A DNA stretch of 64,000 nucleotides from Alphaproteobacteria bacterium PA2 (GCA_002256425.1 NKIZ01000001.1:2453001-2517000), one strand, 5' to 3'. Positions 46,025-63,411 are shown, counted from the stretch's first letter. Program-made: numbers and translations. Notes: generated by a model from the letters alone, not told the origin.

Positions 46025-48103
46025 TTAGGCGTACTTCTTGATCACTTCGTCGGCGACGGCTTGCGGCACCGTTTCGTAGTGGTCGTACTGCATCGTGAAC
46101 TGCGCCCGGCCTTGGCTGAAGGAACGCAGGGTGTTGATGTAGCCGAACATGTTGGCCAGCGGCACGAAGGCCGTGACCACCTGGGCATTGCCCCGGGTTT
46201 CTGTGCCCTGGATCTGACCACGGCGAGAGTTCAGGTCGCCGATCACGTCGCCCATGTACTCATCGGGGGTCAGAACCTCGACCTTCATGATCGGCTCGAG
46301 CAGCTTGGGGCTGCCCCGTTCACGGAGTTCACGGAAGGCGGCGCGGCTGGCGATTTCGAAGGCCAGGACCGAGGAGTCAACGTCGTGATAGCCGCCGTCA
46401 TAGAGGGTGGCCTTGAAGTCGATCAGCGGGAAGCCGGCCAGCAGGCCATTGTCCTTGGCGGACTCGATGCCCTTCTGGACGCCGGGGATGAATTCCTTCG
46501 GGACCGAGCCACCGACAATGGTGTTCTCGAAGACGAAGCCCGTACCGGCTTCACCCGGCTCGAACTTGATCTTGACCCGGGCGAACTGACCCGTACCGCC
46601 GGTCTGCTTCTTGTGGGTGTAGTCGATGTCGGCGACGCGGCCGAGGCTCTCGCGATAGGCAACCTGAGGCGCGCCGATATTGGCTTCGACCTTGTAGGTC
46701 CGCTTCAGGATATCGACCTTGATGTCCAGGTGCAGTTCGCCCATGCCCTTCATGATGGTCTGACCCGACTCCTGGTCGGTGTGGACCGTGAAGGACGGAT
46801 CTTCGGCGACCATCTTGGCCAGGGCAACGCCCAGCTTTTCCTGGTCAGCCTTCGACTTCGGCTCAATAGCGATTTCGATAACCGGCGCCGGGAAGTTCAT
46901 CTTCTCGAGGATGACCGGGGACTTGGTCGGATCGCACAGGGTGTCGCCGGTGCGGGTGTCCTTGAGGCCGGCCAGGGCGACGATGTCGCCGGCGAAGGCT
47001 TCCTTGATGTCTTCACGGTTGTTGGAGTGCATGAGCAGCATGCGGCCAACCCGCTCGCGCTTTTCGCGGGTCGAGTTGAGCAGGCCCATGCCGGTTTCCA
47101 GCTTGCCGGAATAGATGCGGCAGAAGGTCAGGGAGCCCACGAAGGGGTCGTCCATGATCTTGAAGGCCAGAACGGAAAGGGGCTCTTCATCGGACGCATG
47201 GCGCACGATCGGCTCTTCTGTCTTGTAGTCGATGCCGGGCGTCGGAGGAATGTCGAGGGGCGACGGCAGATAGTCGACCACGGCATCGAGCAGGGGCTGG
47301 ACGCCCTTGTTCTTGAAGGCCGAGCCGGCGAGGATCGGATAGAAGGCGCCGGTCAGAACGGCCTTACGCAGGCACTTCTTGATGACCGCTTCGGTGGGCT
47401 CTTCGCCGCCGAGATAGGCTTCCATGGCTTCGTCGTCGAGTTCGACGGCGTTTTCGATCATGTAGTTGCGGGCTTCTTCAGCCTCGGCCTTCATGTCGTC
47501 GGGAATTTCTTCGTCGTGATAGTTGGCGCCGAGACCTTCGGAGTCCCAGACCACGGCCTTCATGCGGACCAGGTCGACAATGCCCTTGAGGCTCGACTCA
47601 GCGCCGATCGGCAGCTGGATCGGAACGGCCTTCACGCCCAGGCGCTCGCGGATGGTCTTCAGGCACATCTGGAAGTCAGCGCCGATCTTGTCCATCTTGT
47701 TGACGAACACGATGCGCGGAACGTTGTAGCGGTCGGCCTGACGCCAGACGGTTTCAGTCTGGGGCTCAACGCCCTGGTTGCCGTCGAGCACGGCGACCGC
47801 GCCGTCGAGAACCCGCAGGGAGCGTTCGACTTCAATGGTGAAGTCCACGTGGCCGGGGGTGTCGATGATGTTCAGGCGGTGGCCATTCCAGTAGGCGGTG
47901 GTCGCAGCCGAGGTGATCGTGATGCCACGCTCCTGCTCCTGCTCCATCCAGTCCATGGTGGCCGCGCCGTCATGGACTTCGCCGATCTTGTGGCTCTTGC
48001 CCGTGTAATAGAGGATCCGCTCCGTCGTCGTGGTCTTGCCCGCATCGATGTGGGCCATGATTCCGAAGTTACGGTAGTCGCTGATGGGGTTCGAACGGGA
48101 CAT
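46025..48103 (-). CDS. fusA: elongation factor G
   Basis: 692-residue GTPase that drives ribosomal translocation and, with RRF, recycling. P-loop [31 protein letters not shown] and [12 protein letters not shown] are visible; domain IV has [18 protein letters not shown]. The ATG at 48103 ([15 protein letters not shown]) is the usual start; the 13 extra upstream residues of the open frame do not match. A 13-bp hairpin lies between it and rpsG. Confidence 0.98.
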   Translation of the reverse strand: MSRSNPISDYRNFGIMAHIDAGKTTTTERILYYTGKSHKIGEVHDGAATMDWMEQEQERGITITSAATTAYWNGHRLNIIDTPGHVDFTIEVERSLRVLDGAVAVLDGNQGVEPQTETVWRQADRYNVPRIVFVNKMDKIGADFQMCLKTIRERLGVKAVPIQLPIGAESSLKGIVDLVRMKAVVWDSEGLGANYHDEEIPDDMKAEAEEARNYMIENAVELDDEAMEAYLGGEEPTEAVIKKCLRKAVLTGAFYPILAGSAFKNKGVQPLLDAVVDYLPSPLDIPPTPGIDYKTEEPIVRHASDEEPLSVLAFKIMDDPFVGSLTFCRIYSGKLETGMGLLNSTREKRERVGRMLLMHSNNREDIKEAFAGDIVALAGLKDTRTGDTLCDPTKSPVILEKMNFPAPVIEIAIEPKSKADQEKLGVALAKMVAEDPSFTVHTDQESGQTIMKGMGELHLDIKVDILKRTYKVEANIGAPQVAYRESLGRVADIDYTHKKQTGGTGQFARVKIKFEPGEAGTGFVFENTIVGGSVPKEFIPGVQKGIESAKDNGLLAGFPLIDFKATLYDGGYHDVDSSVLAFEIASRAAFRELRERGSPKLLEPIMKVEVLTPDEYMGDVIGDLNSRRGQIQGTETRGNAQVVTAFVPLANMFGYINTLRSFSQGRAQFTMQYDHYETVPQAVADEVIKKYA

Positions 48104-48149
48104 AGCGGGCGGCCTGCTAATAAGGATTTCGGCGGGTGGCAAACGAACA

Positions 48150-48180
48150 GCGCGGGCGGTTTATCGCAAACCGCCCGCGC
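48150..48180 (-). repeat. 13-bp perfect hairpin between rpsG and fusA
   Basis: 48150-48162 pairs perfectly with 48168-48180 around a five-base loop; the stem is mostly GC with three A-T pairs next to the loop. No T-tract follows in either direction, so it is not a classical terminator. It may be an mRNA stability or processing element within the str operon. Confidence 0.7.
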
Positions 48181-48204
48181 CGGAAAGTCAGTGTTTCGCG
48201 GGTA

Positions 48205-48678
48205 TTACCAGCGGTAGTGCGAGAACGCCCGGTTGGCTTCCGCCATCTTGTGGGTGTCTTCACGCTTCTTGACGGCGGAGCCGCGGTTCGAAGAGGCGTC
48301 CAGGATTTCACCGGCCAGCTTTTCGGTCATGGTGTTTTCGCCACGCTTGCGAGCGGCGGTCACCAGCCAACGGATGGCCAGGGCCTTGCGGCGGTCCGGA
48401 CGAACTTCGACGGGCACCTGATAGGTGGCGCCGCCGACCCGACGGGAGCGGACTTCGATCCCGGGGGCGACGTTTTCCAGGGCCGAGTGGAAGGTTTCCA
48501 GGGGACCCTGGTCCTTGCGCTTGGCTTCCAGAATATCGAAGGCGCCGTACAGAATGTTTTCTGCGACGGCCTTTTTGCCTTCGTACATCACGTAGTTCAT
48601 GAATTTTGTGACAGTGAGGTCTCCGAACTTCGGATCCGGCAGAACTTCACGTTTCTCGGCGCGACGGCGGCGGGACAT
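48205..48678 (-). CDS. rpsG: 30S ribosomal protein S7
   Basis: 157-residue primary 16S-binding head protein at the E site. It starts [20 protein letters not shown], then has [20 protein letters not shown] and [19 protein letters not shown]. In E. coli S7 represses the str operon. Sits 11 bp after rpsL. Confidence 0.97.
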   Translation of the reverse strand: MSRRRRAEKREVLPDPKFGDLTVTKFMNYVMYEGKKAVAENILYGAFDILEAKRKDQGPLETFHSALENVAPGIEVRSRRVGGATYQVPVEVRPDRRKALAIRWLVTAARKRGENTMTEKLAGEILDASSNRGSAVKKREDTHKMAEANRAFSHYRW

Positions 48679-48689
48679 GTTTCTTTTCC

Positions 48690-49061
48690 TTACTTAGGAC
48701 GCTTGGCGCCGTAGAGCGAACGACGCTGCTTGCGGTCCTTCACCCCTTGGGTGTCGAGCACGCCGCGCAGGATGTGGTAACGCACGCCGGGAAGGTCCTT
48801 CACGCGGCCCCCACGGATGAGCACAACGGAGTGCTCCTGCAGATTGTGGCCTTCGCCGGGGATGTAGCACAGCGCTTCGAAGCCCGTGGTGAGACGCACC
48901 TTGGCCACCTTACGAAGCGCGGAGTTCGGCTTCTTCGGCGTGGTCGTGTAGACGCGGGTGCAAACGCCGCGACGCTGGGGGCAGCCCTTCAGGGCCGGAA
49001 CCTTGTTGCGCGACGGCTTGTCCTGCCGGGGCTTACGGATGAGCTGGTTGACTGTTGGCAT
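48690..49061 (-). CDS. rpsL: 30S ribosomal protein S12
   Basis: 123-residue decoding-centre protein. [40 protein letters not shown] and [20 protein letters not shown] are diagnostic. The Lys residues whose mutation gives streptomycin resistance (in [10 protein letters not shown] and GGRVKDLPG) are the wild-type ones. First gene of the str operon with its own promoter candidate about 190 bp upstream. Confidence 0.98.
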   Translation of the reverse strand: MPTVNQLIRKPRQDKPSRNKVPALKGCPQRRGVCTRVYTTTPKKPNSALRKVAKVRLTTGFEALCYIPGEGHNLQEHSVVLIRGGRVKDLPGVRYHILRGVLDTQGVKDRKQRRSLYGAKRPK

Positions 49062-49254
49062 CTAATCTCTGCTCTGGAAGCGTGTGCCGTTGGGCCGAGG
49101 CGCTTCAATTGGGGTTTTTGTTGTTCTCGCTTCCGCGACCGACCTTCTGAACGCAAAAACACGCCGGCGCCTGGGCCCCGGCGGGTTCGCCCGCCCCTAG
49201 GGGAGAGCCGTTCATCAGGACCAGGGACGACTCCCGGCCTCGAAAAGAGCGCGG
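49062..49254 (-). promoter_or_regulatory. rpsL (str operon) leader with two competing hairpins
   Basis: No gene is convincing here. On the minus strand hairpin A (49190-49195 with 49180-49185, four-base loop) and hairpin B (49178-49183 with 49162-49167, ten-base loop) share 49180-49183, so only one can form at a time. Hairpin B is followed after two bases by five T (49155-49159), like an intrinsic terminator. The layout resembles an attenuator. The remaining bases up to 49395 hold the promoter and the start region of the divergent plus-strand gene. Confidence 0.5.
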
Positions 49255-49283
49255 TTCATACTCGTGAAGGGGGTTGGCGTCAA
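49255..49283 (-). promoter_or_regulatory. candidate promoter of the rpsL-rpsG-fusA-tuf operon
   Basis: TTGACG (49278-49283) and TATGAA (49255-49260) on the minus strand with a 17-bp spacer. It would start transcription near 49248, some 187 bases before the rpsL ATG. Confidence 0.7.
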
Positions 49284-49395
49284 CGGCGGCGGCGACAAGT
49301 CCGCCAAATGAGGCCGCTATTCCCCGATTGTCGCTTTGCGGCCACGATTTCGCCCCGGCCTTCCAGCAGCTTGGCTGTGAGTATACGAGGGGGCG

Positions 49396-50061
49396 ATGGC
49401 GCAGGGAAAGACCTATCAGAGGCCGGCGATCGCCCTTGCCTCCCTGGCCTTCCACGCCCTGATCCTTTCGGGACTGGCCCTCCACCATGGCCGGGAGATG
49501 CGCATCGCCGCCCCGGAAGATGTCTTCGCCGTGACGGTCCTGCCCAGATACCTGACGCCTGAGGAACAGGTGCGGCGGGCGCCGACCCTGGTGAAAATCC
49601 ACAAGACGGAACGTAGACCGGAGAGGCAGGATGTCCCGCCCCTGATCCTGCCCCCTGCCCCGCCCCTGGCGACGAGCCAGCCCGGCGCTCCCCCCTCCGG
49701 CATCACCCCGGAACAATTGGGCCAAGCTCTCCGCAATGGCGGCGTCGGGTGCAATCCACCGGGACTTCCAGGCCTGAGTCGCGAGGCGCGGGAGATCTGC
49801 GAGGCGCGGCTGGCTGCAGGGGCAAGGACCGCAGGCTATCTCGGCAACGGCGTGGCGCGGGACAAGCAGGCGGCTTTTGACCAGGTCACCAGTTTCAGGG
49901 AATGGCGCAACCGTCAGGCGCCCGCCGGGATGGGACATGCCAATGTCACCGCAGAGGCGGCCCAGAGGCGAAACCAGAACGGGTCCGGTCGTCCGGGGGA
50001 TGAAGGCGCAGCGCCGCCAGGCCTGGGCGACATGCCTCACAAGACAGTCGTGCCGTTCTAG
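49396..50061 (+). CDS. uncharacterised membrane-anchored protein, TonB-like architecture
   Basis: 221-residue protein I do not recognise. The ATG at 49396 follows a GAGGGGG ribosome site. The N-terminus is basic, then one membrane helix (about 11-30), then a Pro-rich, charged periplasmic stretch (60-105) as in TonB-type energy transducers, but no TonB C-terminal domain. A small conserved-looking core holds two Cys (119 and 135) around CNPPGLPGLSREAREICEAR. The C-terminus is Gly/Arg-rich, low complexity. Divergent from rpsL, convergent with the MraY-like gene. The antisense frame across this locus lacks any domain and is not reported. Confidence 0.6.
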   Translation: MAQGKTYQRPAIALASLAFHALILSGLALHHGREMRIAAPEDVFAVTVLPRYLTPEEQVRRAPTLVKIHKTERRPERQDVPPLILPPAPPLATSQPGAPPSGITPEQLGQALRNGGVGCNPPGLPGLSREAREICEARLAAGARTAGYLGNGVARDKQAAFDQVTSFREWRNRQAPAGMGHANVTAEAAQRRNQNGSGRPGDEGAAPPGLGDMPHKTVVPF

Positions 50062-50086
50062 CCTCAGTTAGGCGCCGGGCCTCCGT

Positions 50087-51133
50087 CTAGCGGACCTTCA
50101 GCACCAGAATGACCAGCAGGGCTGACAGGGCCAGCTGCACCATCAGGAACCGCACCAGAACCTGGGTGTTCGACCATCCCAGCTCCTTGCGACAATGGTC
50201 GTGCAGGGGAAAGCGGATGCCCCCGAGGATCTTCAGACCGAAGAACCGCAGCAGGGCGACCTTGAACAGTCCGGTCGCCCCGTTGAGCAGGATGACCGAG
50301 GCCGTCAACACAATGAAGGTCGGATTGTTGGTGGCGACGACCAGCATGCCGATCAGAAGCCCCAGGGGCCTGGATCCGGCGTCCCCCATCAGCACCAGGC
50401 TGGGAGCGGCGTTGTACCAGAGATAGCCTGCAAGGCAGCCGACCATCAGGAAGGCCATAATCGCCCAGTTGGCCCCTTCCCGGTTCACCGGAATGGAAAG
50501 GTGGTCCGCCACCACGGCATTGCCGATCACCGCATAGAGCAGGCCGCCCAGGATCATGATCGCAGTTCCGGCAAGGCTGCCTGAAACGCCGTCCACACCA
50601 TCGGAGCAATTGGTCGCGTTGATGGAAATCCAGATGATCCCGGTCGCCAGGGGAATGGCCAGCCAGGGGCTGAGATGCAGGGTTTCCTTCCACCCCGGCA
50701 ACCAGATGGGCGCATCCTGGGTTCCGCAGATCACCAGGGCCGCCGCCCCGGCGATCAGGAGGTCAAAGACGGCGAGCTGGTACTCATTGAAGCCGCCCCG
50801 TCGGTCATCGAAGTATCCGACCATCATGGCGGCCAGGATGATCGGCACGGTGTAGAGGCAGCGGGCGCCGAAGGGCACGAACAGCAGGGCGGCCAGACAG
50901 AACAGGCTCACGAAGATCAGACCTGCGCTTACCGGCTTTCCCACGCTGAGTTCGGCGTTGACCGCAAACGCCCTGCCCTTGTCTGTCGGCAGATGGCCCC
51001 AGAGTTTGGGCAGCAGGATCCAGGTCGCGAGGGCGCTCAGGGCGAAACCAGTGGCGGCAAGAAAGAAGAATGAATTGAAGAGCCGCAGAGGTCCCCAGAC
51101 CTCGCCGAAATTCGCATAGATCCAGGTCAGCAT
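50087..51133 (-). CDS. MraY-like phospho-sugar polyprenyl-phosphate transferase
   Basis: 348-residue polytopic protein of the MraY/WecA superfamily, which moves phospho-sugars from UDP to undecaprenyl phosphate. Conserved sites are Asp109-Asp110 (GYFDDRRGG), NCSDGVDGVSGS (175-186) and LMGDAGSRPLG (248-258). It differs from canonical MraY: the loop-E HHH motif is HDH (311-313, PLHDHCRKELGW), FIDDYLK is changed after the Asp pair, and GTPTMGG is replaced by VGKPVSAG. It is not in a dcw cluster. So it is probably a paralogue with another substrate, though MraY activity is possible. I chose the ATG at 51133 over 51208, which adds a non-membrane stretch. Confidence 0.75.
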   Translation of the reverse strand: MLTWIYANFGEVWGPLRLFNSFFFLAATGFALSALATWILLPKLWGHLPTDKGRAFAVNAELSVGKPVSAGLIFVSLFCLAALLFVPFGARCLYTVPIILAAMMVGYFDDRRGGFNEYQLAVFDLLIAGAAALVICGTQDAPIWLPGWKETLHLSPWLAIPLATGIIWISINATNCSDGVDGVSGSLAGTAIMILGGLLYAVIGNAVVADHLSIPVNREGANWAIMAFLMVGCLAGYLWYNAAPSLVLMGDAGSRPLGLLIGMLVVATNNPTFIVLTASVILLNGATGLFKVALLRFFGLKILGGIRFPLHDHCRKELGWSNTQVLVRFLMVQLALSALLVILVLKVR

Positions 51134-51257
51134 CGATCGCAGGTTCCGAGGGAGAATCCCTGCGCCAGTTGTAGCGGCCGCCCAGGCGTCAGGACCAGAC
51201 CCCACCAATCACCGATGACCGGCAGCGCCTAGTCACATCCCAGGCGGGCGTCCCGCC

Positions 51258-53234
51258 TCATGGCTTGGCTGGCAGGTTCCTGGCCAGGAATGCGCCCAGG
51301 GTCTCCAGCATCTGGATCCGGGTCGGCGACTGCATCAGATAGTGATCATCCCCCGCCAGATTGACCAGGTCCACGGACTTGCCGGCCCTGCTCAGGGCCG
51401 CGGCCATGCGCTGGGACTGTTCGGGTAGGACAATGGTGTCGCGATCGCCGTGCATGAGCAGGATGGGTATCTTGACGGCATTCACCTGCTGCATGGGCGA
51501 CATGGCGCTTTGCTGCGCCAGGTCAGCGCGCCCCAGGGCACGACGCCAATACTTCAGTGAATCGGACTCGCTGCCATAGGCGCGGGCCTGTTCACGGATG
51601 AACAAGGTCACATCAGCCACCCCGGCCATGGAGGCTGCGCAACGGTATGCGTCAGGATTGAGGGTCGCCCCCGCCAGGGCCGCATAGCCGCCGAAGCTCC
51701 AGCCGAATATGCAGACCCGCTTGGGGTCCGATATGCCGGCCGACGCCAGGGCGGCGACTCCATCCAGCAGATCGGTCTGTATCTTGCCCGCCCATTCCCC
51801 ATGACCAGCCTTCTCGAATTCGGCGCCATAGCCGTCAGACCCTCGAAACTGGGGTCTGAGAACGGCATAGCCCCTGGAGGCAAGGAATTGGGTGAGATAG
51901 TCGAACCCCGGATCATCATGTCCGGCCGGCCCTCCATGTGGCATGACAACAAGCGGCGGCTTGGTCTTTCCCGGCTGCACCCCTGCCGGCAAGGTCAGGA
52001 ATGCCGGGATCTCCAGCCCGTCCCTGGCCTTGTAGTTGAATGCCTGGGTCGTCCCCAGGGTAAGGTCCTTCAGTTCAGGATAGGCCTCCCCGATGGGTGA
52101 GATCGCCTTCCTGGGAATGTCGAAAAGATACCAGACCGGTGGCAGATCAGCGCTCTCTACGGAAAAAACAAAGCGGCTGCGGTCCGCAGACCAGCTTTGC
52201 AGTTCCACCTGCTTGCCTTTGAATATCTTGGCGAGAACGCCATGGATCGCGCCGACGCCGGGATCCAGCCATTCGACAGCAGGAGACTTGCCCATGACCT
52301 GGACGCCGACCGCAGCCTTCAGACCGGCGTCCCAGACAAGGGCGAGATCAGCGTCCCTGGTCTGACGACTGATCGGGGTGGACGCGCCATCCTTGAGGCT
52401 CTGCCTGACAATTTGCAGGCCATCTGCGCTCTCGCGGGTCAGGAAGATGGCGTCATCCGGGTCGGAGTAACCCAGATAGCCGGTGTGATCGTCCATGCGG
52501 GTCTCGGAGAACACAGAATTCCAGGCCGACTTGCCTTTTGGTCGCGCCATGATGGTGAACTTGCCGGTCAGCTCATCGGTTTCCAGCCGGACCCTGGCCT
52601 GCCCGGTTACATCGGTCGCCCATCCCCAGGCGTCGAAATCGCCAAGCTCAGCTATGGCGCCGTTTCCATTGGCTGGATCGACGCTCCACATGGCCCATGT
52701 AAGGGAGGATTCCGCTCCCTTTCGCTTGAAGCGGGTGTTTGCATTCTGCTCCGCCTCACCGGCGTCATGAAGGCCGAGCATCAGAACCCTGGGCTTGGCT
52801 CCGCCGGTTACCCCGACGATGGGTTGTCCAACCGCAAAGTTTGAATCGACGCTGTTGTCCAGCAACCTGGACGCCACCTTTGCGGAAGGCGTGATGGCGT
52901 AGGTCCTCTCGAGGCGATAGGCGACCTTCTCGAGGGAATTGTCCCAGTGCGCGGTCTGCACCAGCACATAGGCGTCGGCCGCCCACCTGATGCCGACCGT
53001 TTCGACCTTTCCCAGCCTGAGGGACGCAACATCAGGTTTGTCGACAGTTGCGATGGAGACAGTCCGGTCATCCGGTGCGCCACCGAGAATGGCGATCATC
53101 TGCCCATTGGGCGAGATCACCGCCTGCTGGACGGACGGCAGCCTGCCAAAGGCCGATGCCGGAATCTGTGATTGCGCGACAGCCGGTCCTGCAAACCCCA
53201 ACCCGAGGATGACCAACGCAACTGACACTTTCAT
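51258..53234 (-). CDS. S9 family prolyl oligopeptidase-type peptidase, exported
   Basis: 658-residue serine peptidase with signal peptide 1-20 (ending GPAVA) and start ATG at 53234. An N-terminal beta-propeller-like part (about 30-395) precedes the alpha/beta-hydrolase domain with Ser513 (FGWSFGGYAAL), Asp599 (HGDRDTIVLPE) and His631 (AGDDHYLM). It matches dipeptidyl/acylaminoacyl peptidases of the S9C type, probably periplasmic. It begins 124 bp downstream of rpoC, after the rpoC terminator, and is followed by the MraY-like gene 124 bp later. Confidence 0.88.
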   Translation of the reverse strand: MKVSVALVILGLGFAGPAVAQSQIPASAFGRLPSVQQAVISPNGQMIAILGGAPDDRTVSIATVDKPDVASLRLGKVETVGIRWAADAYVLVQTAHWDNSLEKVAYRLERTYAITPSAKVASRLLDNSVDSNFAVGQPIVGVTGGAKPRVLMLGLHDAGEAEQNANTRFKRKGAESSLTWAMWSVDPANGNGAIAELGDFDAWGWATDVTGQARVRLETDELTGKFTIMARPKGKSAWNSVFSETRMDDHTGYLGYSDPDDAIFLTRESADGLQIVRQSLKDGASTPISRQTRDADLALVWDAGLKAAVGVQVMGKSPAVEWLDPGVGAIHGVLAKIFKGKQVELQSWSADRSRFVFSVESADLPPVWYLFDIPRKAISPIGEAYPELKDLTLGTTQAFNYKARDGLEIPAFLTLPAGVQPGKTKPPLVVMPHGGPAGHDDPGFDYLTQFLASRGYAVLRPQFRGSDGYGAEFEKAGHGEWAGKIQTDLLDGVAALASAGISDPKRVCIFGWSFGGYAALAGATLNPDAYRCAASMAGVADVTLFIREQARAYGSESDSLKYWRRALGRADLAQQSAMSPMQQVNAVKIPILLMHGDRDTIVLPEQSQRMAAALSRAGKSVDLVNLAGDDHYLMQSPTRIQMLETLGAFLARNLPAKP

Positions 53235-53271
53235 GATACCGCCCCTCAACCTGTGACGAGGCTATCGACAG

Positions 53272-53300
53272 GTTATATTCGGGGCAAGATCACCTGCCAA
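53272..53300 (-). promoter_or_regulatory. candidate promoter of the S9 peptidase gene
   Basis: TTGGCA (53295-53300) and TATAAC (53272-53277) on the minus strand with a 17-bp spacer, directly after the rpoC terminator. The predicted start is about 30 bases before the ATG at 53234. Confidence 0.6.
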
Positions 53301-53331
53301 AAACAAACGGCCCGGGATTGCTCCCGGGCCG
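53297..53331 (-). terminator. intrinsic terminator after rpoC
   Basis: On the minus strand a perfect 10-bp GC-rich stem (53322-53331 with 53308-53317) with a four-base loop is followed by TTTGTTTTT. It ends the rpoBC transcript about 27 bp after the rpoC stop. Confidence 0.9.
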
Positions 53332-53357
53332 CTGGTCTTTGACGAAGACTTCGTCGT

Positions 53358-57551
<4,194 letters not shown>

Positions 57552-57641
57552 GAGCTTTCCAGATCGTCAGTCGTTTCAAAGGCGAATTGGGAGGAGCTGA
57601 CGGCCCCTCCCCTCGCACGAGGCGGTATCGAAGTCCGGCGG

Positions 57642-61712
<4,071 letters not shown>

Positions 61713-62060
61713 TTTTTTCCCTTGAGCGACGCCCGGAACGGTTTCCGCGCGTCAAGTCGTGTTCAAATCCTGCGTCCACCCTCAACCCCCAGACGGGAGC
61801 CGGACACTGGAAGCCCCTAACAACGCCAGGGGCGTTCCCTCGCATGGCCGGAGGGTAACGGGCCATGCCTCGGAACGAATGCGCACGCAGAATCGTGTCT
61901 AGAGCGAAGTCGGATTTTGCGGAGCCGCCCAGTTAGGGGTTTTGCTCACGGAAGAAAAGCCCTTTGCACAGTTTTTTTTGGGAAGCCCCCTCGCCCGCGC
62001 CTCGCAATTCGGTCTAGCCAGCATGAGTCGTGCGGCTGAAGCCGCAAAATGGAGGCTCCC
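61713..62060. promoter_or_regulatory. rpoB leader and divergent intergenic region
   Basis: 348 bp between rpoB and the serine hydrolase gene with no coding region. A long inverted repeat at 61833-61877 pairs CGTTCC/GGAACG (6 bp) and GCATGGCC/GGCCATGC (8 bp) around a symmetric 3x3 internal loop. A second stem pairs 61813-61818 with 61828-61833. An A/T-rich run (eight T at 61972-61979) lies nearer the plus gene. I could not identify a promoter with confidence for either side. GGAGG at 62051-62055 is the ribosome site of the plus-strand gene. Confidence 0.5.
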
Positions 62061-63350
62061 ATGACCCGCGCCCCGGACCGTCGCACCGTGGCCCTCGGCC
62101 TTACCTCACTGGGCCTGGCCGGAGCAACGACGCCGCCACCCGTATTGATCGCCCCGGAAAATGGTCCGGGAACCCTCAGCGCCGGACTGATCGCCCGCGG
62201 CCCGGACGGCCGGGTGCTGCGACAATTGGCGCTCGGCCGCGCCTGGGGCCCCGATGGTGTTTTCAACACCTTTACCCTCGAGGCCCCGTTCAGGGTGGCG
62301 TCAGTCTCGAAGATGATCGCCACGGTCGCCATCCTTCCCCTCTTTTCGGCAAAGGGGGTCAGTCTTGACTCCGACGCTTCAGATCATCTCGGCTTCCGGC
62401 TGAGGCATCCGGCCTTTCCGGACACGCCGATCACCCCCAGCATGCTGCTCTCCCACACCAGCGGCCTGCGGAACGGGCCGAGCTATCCCGTGCCCCTCGG
62501 TCACGCGCTCAGCGAAGCCTTCCTGCCAGGCGGGCGCCATTATGATGAGGGCCAGTGGTTCGGGCCGGCGACTTATCGCCCGGGCGCCTGGTTCACCTAT
62601 GCCGACGTGAACTTCGCCCTCCTGGCCCAGATGGCCGAAGCCCTCAGCGGTCAGCGCTTCGACCTTTTCATGCACCAGGCCCTGTTCAGCCCCCTTGGCC
62701 TGGACATTGGCTTTAACTGGAGCGGCGTTTCGGCAGGGAGGCGCGCCCGTGCGGCGGCAGGCATGCGCTGGCTGGATGGCGCCTGGACACCCCAGGTCGA
62801 CGCCCCGCCACCGCCCTTCCCCGAGCTCTTCCTGGCGAAGGCGAAGGACGTTCCCGGCGTCAGCCTCGACGACTATCAGCCCGGAGCCAATGGCTTCCTG
62901 ACCTCCCCGCTTGGCGGTCTGCGTCTGGGCCTCAAGGACATGGACCGTCTGGCCCGGGTGTTTTCAGCAAAGGGCCGTTGGCGTGGCCGGCAGGTCATGG
63001 ATCCCAAGGTCATCGCCATGATGGAAGCGCCTGCCTGGCGCCTGGACCTGTCCCACCCGAACGGACAGACCGACGAAGGCGTTTTCCAGAGCTATGGCCT
63101 GGGCATGCAGACCCCCATGGGACGCCCCGGTCCCTCAGGAGACGCCTTCTTCGGCCCCGACACCGCCGACTGGCGCGGACACCTTGGGGACGCCTATGGC
63201 TGGATGACCGGCCTGTTCTGGAATGTAAAGGACGGCCGGACCATCGTCTGGGCGATCAACGGCATGCCGGAAACCGATCGCCCGGCGGGCCTGCGGTCAA
63301 CCCTGACCAGGCCCGAGGAAGTTCTGGTGGACTGGGGCCTGTCCAAATGA
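62061..63350 (+). CDS. serine beta-lactamase-like hydrolase (class C/esterase fold)
   Basis: 429-residue serine hydrolase. The ATG at 62061 follows GGAGG and gives a twin-arginine-type start (DRRTVALGLTSLGLAGA). Ser81-V-S-Lys84 (RVASVSKM) is the SxxK nucleophile motif, and the YxN-like segment reads YADVNFAL; HTSGLRNGP and LGWMTGLF-type blocks fit the family. The K-S/T-G triad is not clear. This fold includes class C beta-lactamases, esterases and D-aminopeptidases, so beta-lactam hydrolysis should not be assumed. It lies alone on the plus strand between rplL and rpoB. Confidence 0.82.
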   Translation: MTRAPDRRTVALGLTSLGLAGATTPPPVLIAPENGPGTLSAGLIARGPDGRVLRQLALGRAWGPDGVFNTFTLEAPFRVASVSKMIATVAILPLFSAKGVSLDSDASDHLGFRLRHPAFPDTPITPSMLLSHTSGLRNGPSYPVPLGHALSEAFLPGGRHYDEGQWFGPATYRPGAWFTYADVNFALLAQMAEALSGQRFDLFMHQALFSPLGLDIGFNWSGVSAGRRARAAAGMRWLDGAWTPQVDAPPPPFPELFLAKAKDVPGVSLDDYQPGANGFLTSPLGGLRLGLKDMDRLARVFSAKGRWRGRQVMDPKVIAMMEAPAWRLDLSHPNGQTDEGVFQSYGLGMQTPMGRPGPSGDAFFGPDTADWRGHLGDAYGWMTGLFWNVKDGRTIVWAINGMPETDRPAGLRSTLTRPEEVLVDWGLSK

Positions 63351-63353
63351 AAA

Positions 63354-63381
63354 CGGGCCCGGAGGTTTCCCCCCAGGCCCG
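63354..63381 (-). terminator. intrinsic terminator after rplL
   Basis: On the minus strand a 12-bp stem with two G-T pairs and a GAAA loop (63354-63381) is followed by TTTTCATTT. It sits between the rplL stop and the stop of the convergent serine hydrolase gene. Confidence 0.85.
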
Positions 63382-63411
63382 CTCTGAAACATAACGCTGG
63401 AAGCGTCTGTC

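Noticed and set aside
49105..49214. A 36-codon leader ORF within the rpsL leader (MNGSPLGAG start), and the long minus frame it ends
   Set aside because: No ribosome-binding site is visible before the ATG, and the sequence only reflects the hairpin region. A leader peptide cannot be supported.
61713..62060. TTGACG at 61750-61755 (minus strand) as an rpoB promoter
   Set aside because: No acceptable -10 box lies at the right distance, and it is too near the start codon.
62061..63350. Calling the serine hydrolase a beta-lactamase resistance gene
   Set aside because: Only the SxxK and a loose YxN-like motif are visible; the fold covers many esterases and peptidases and there is no resistance context.
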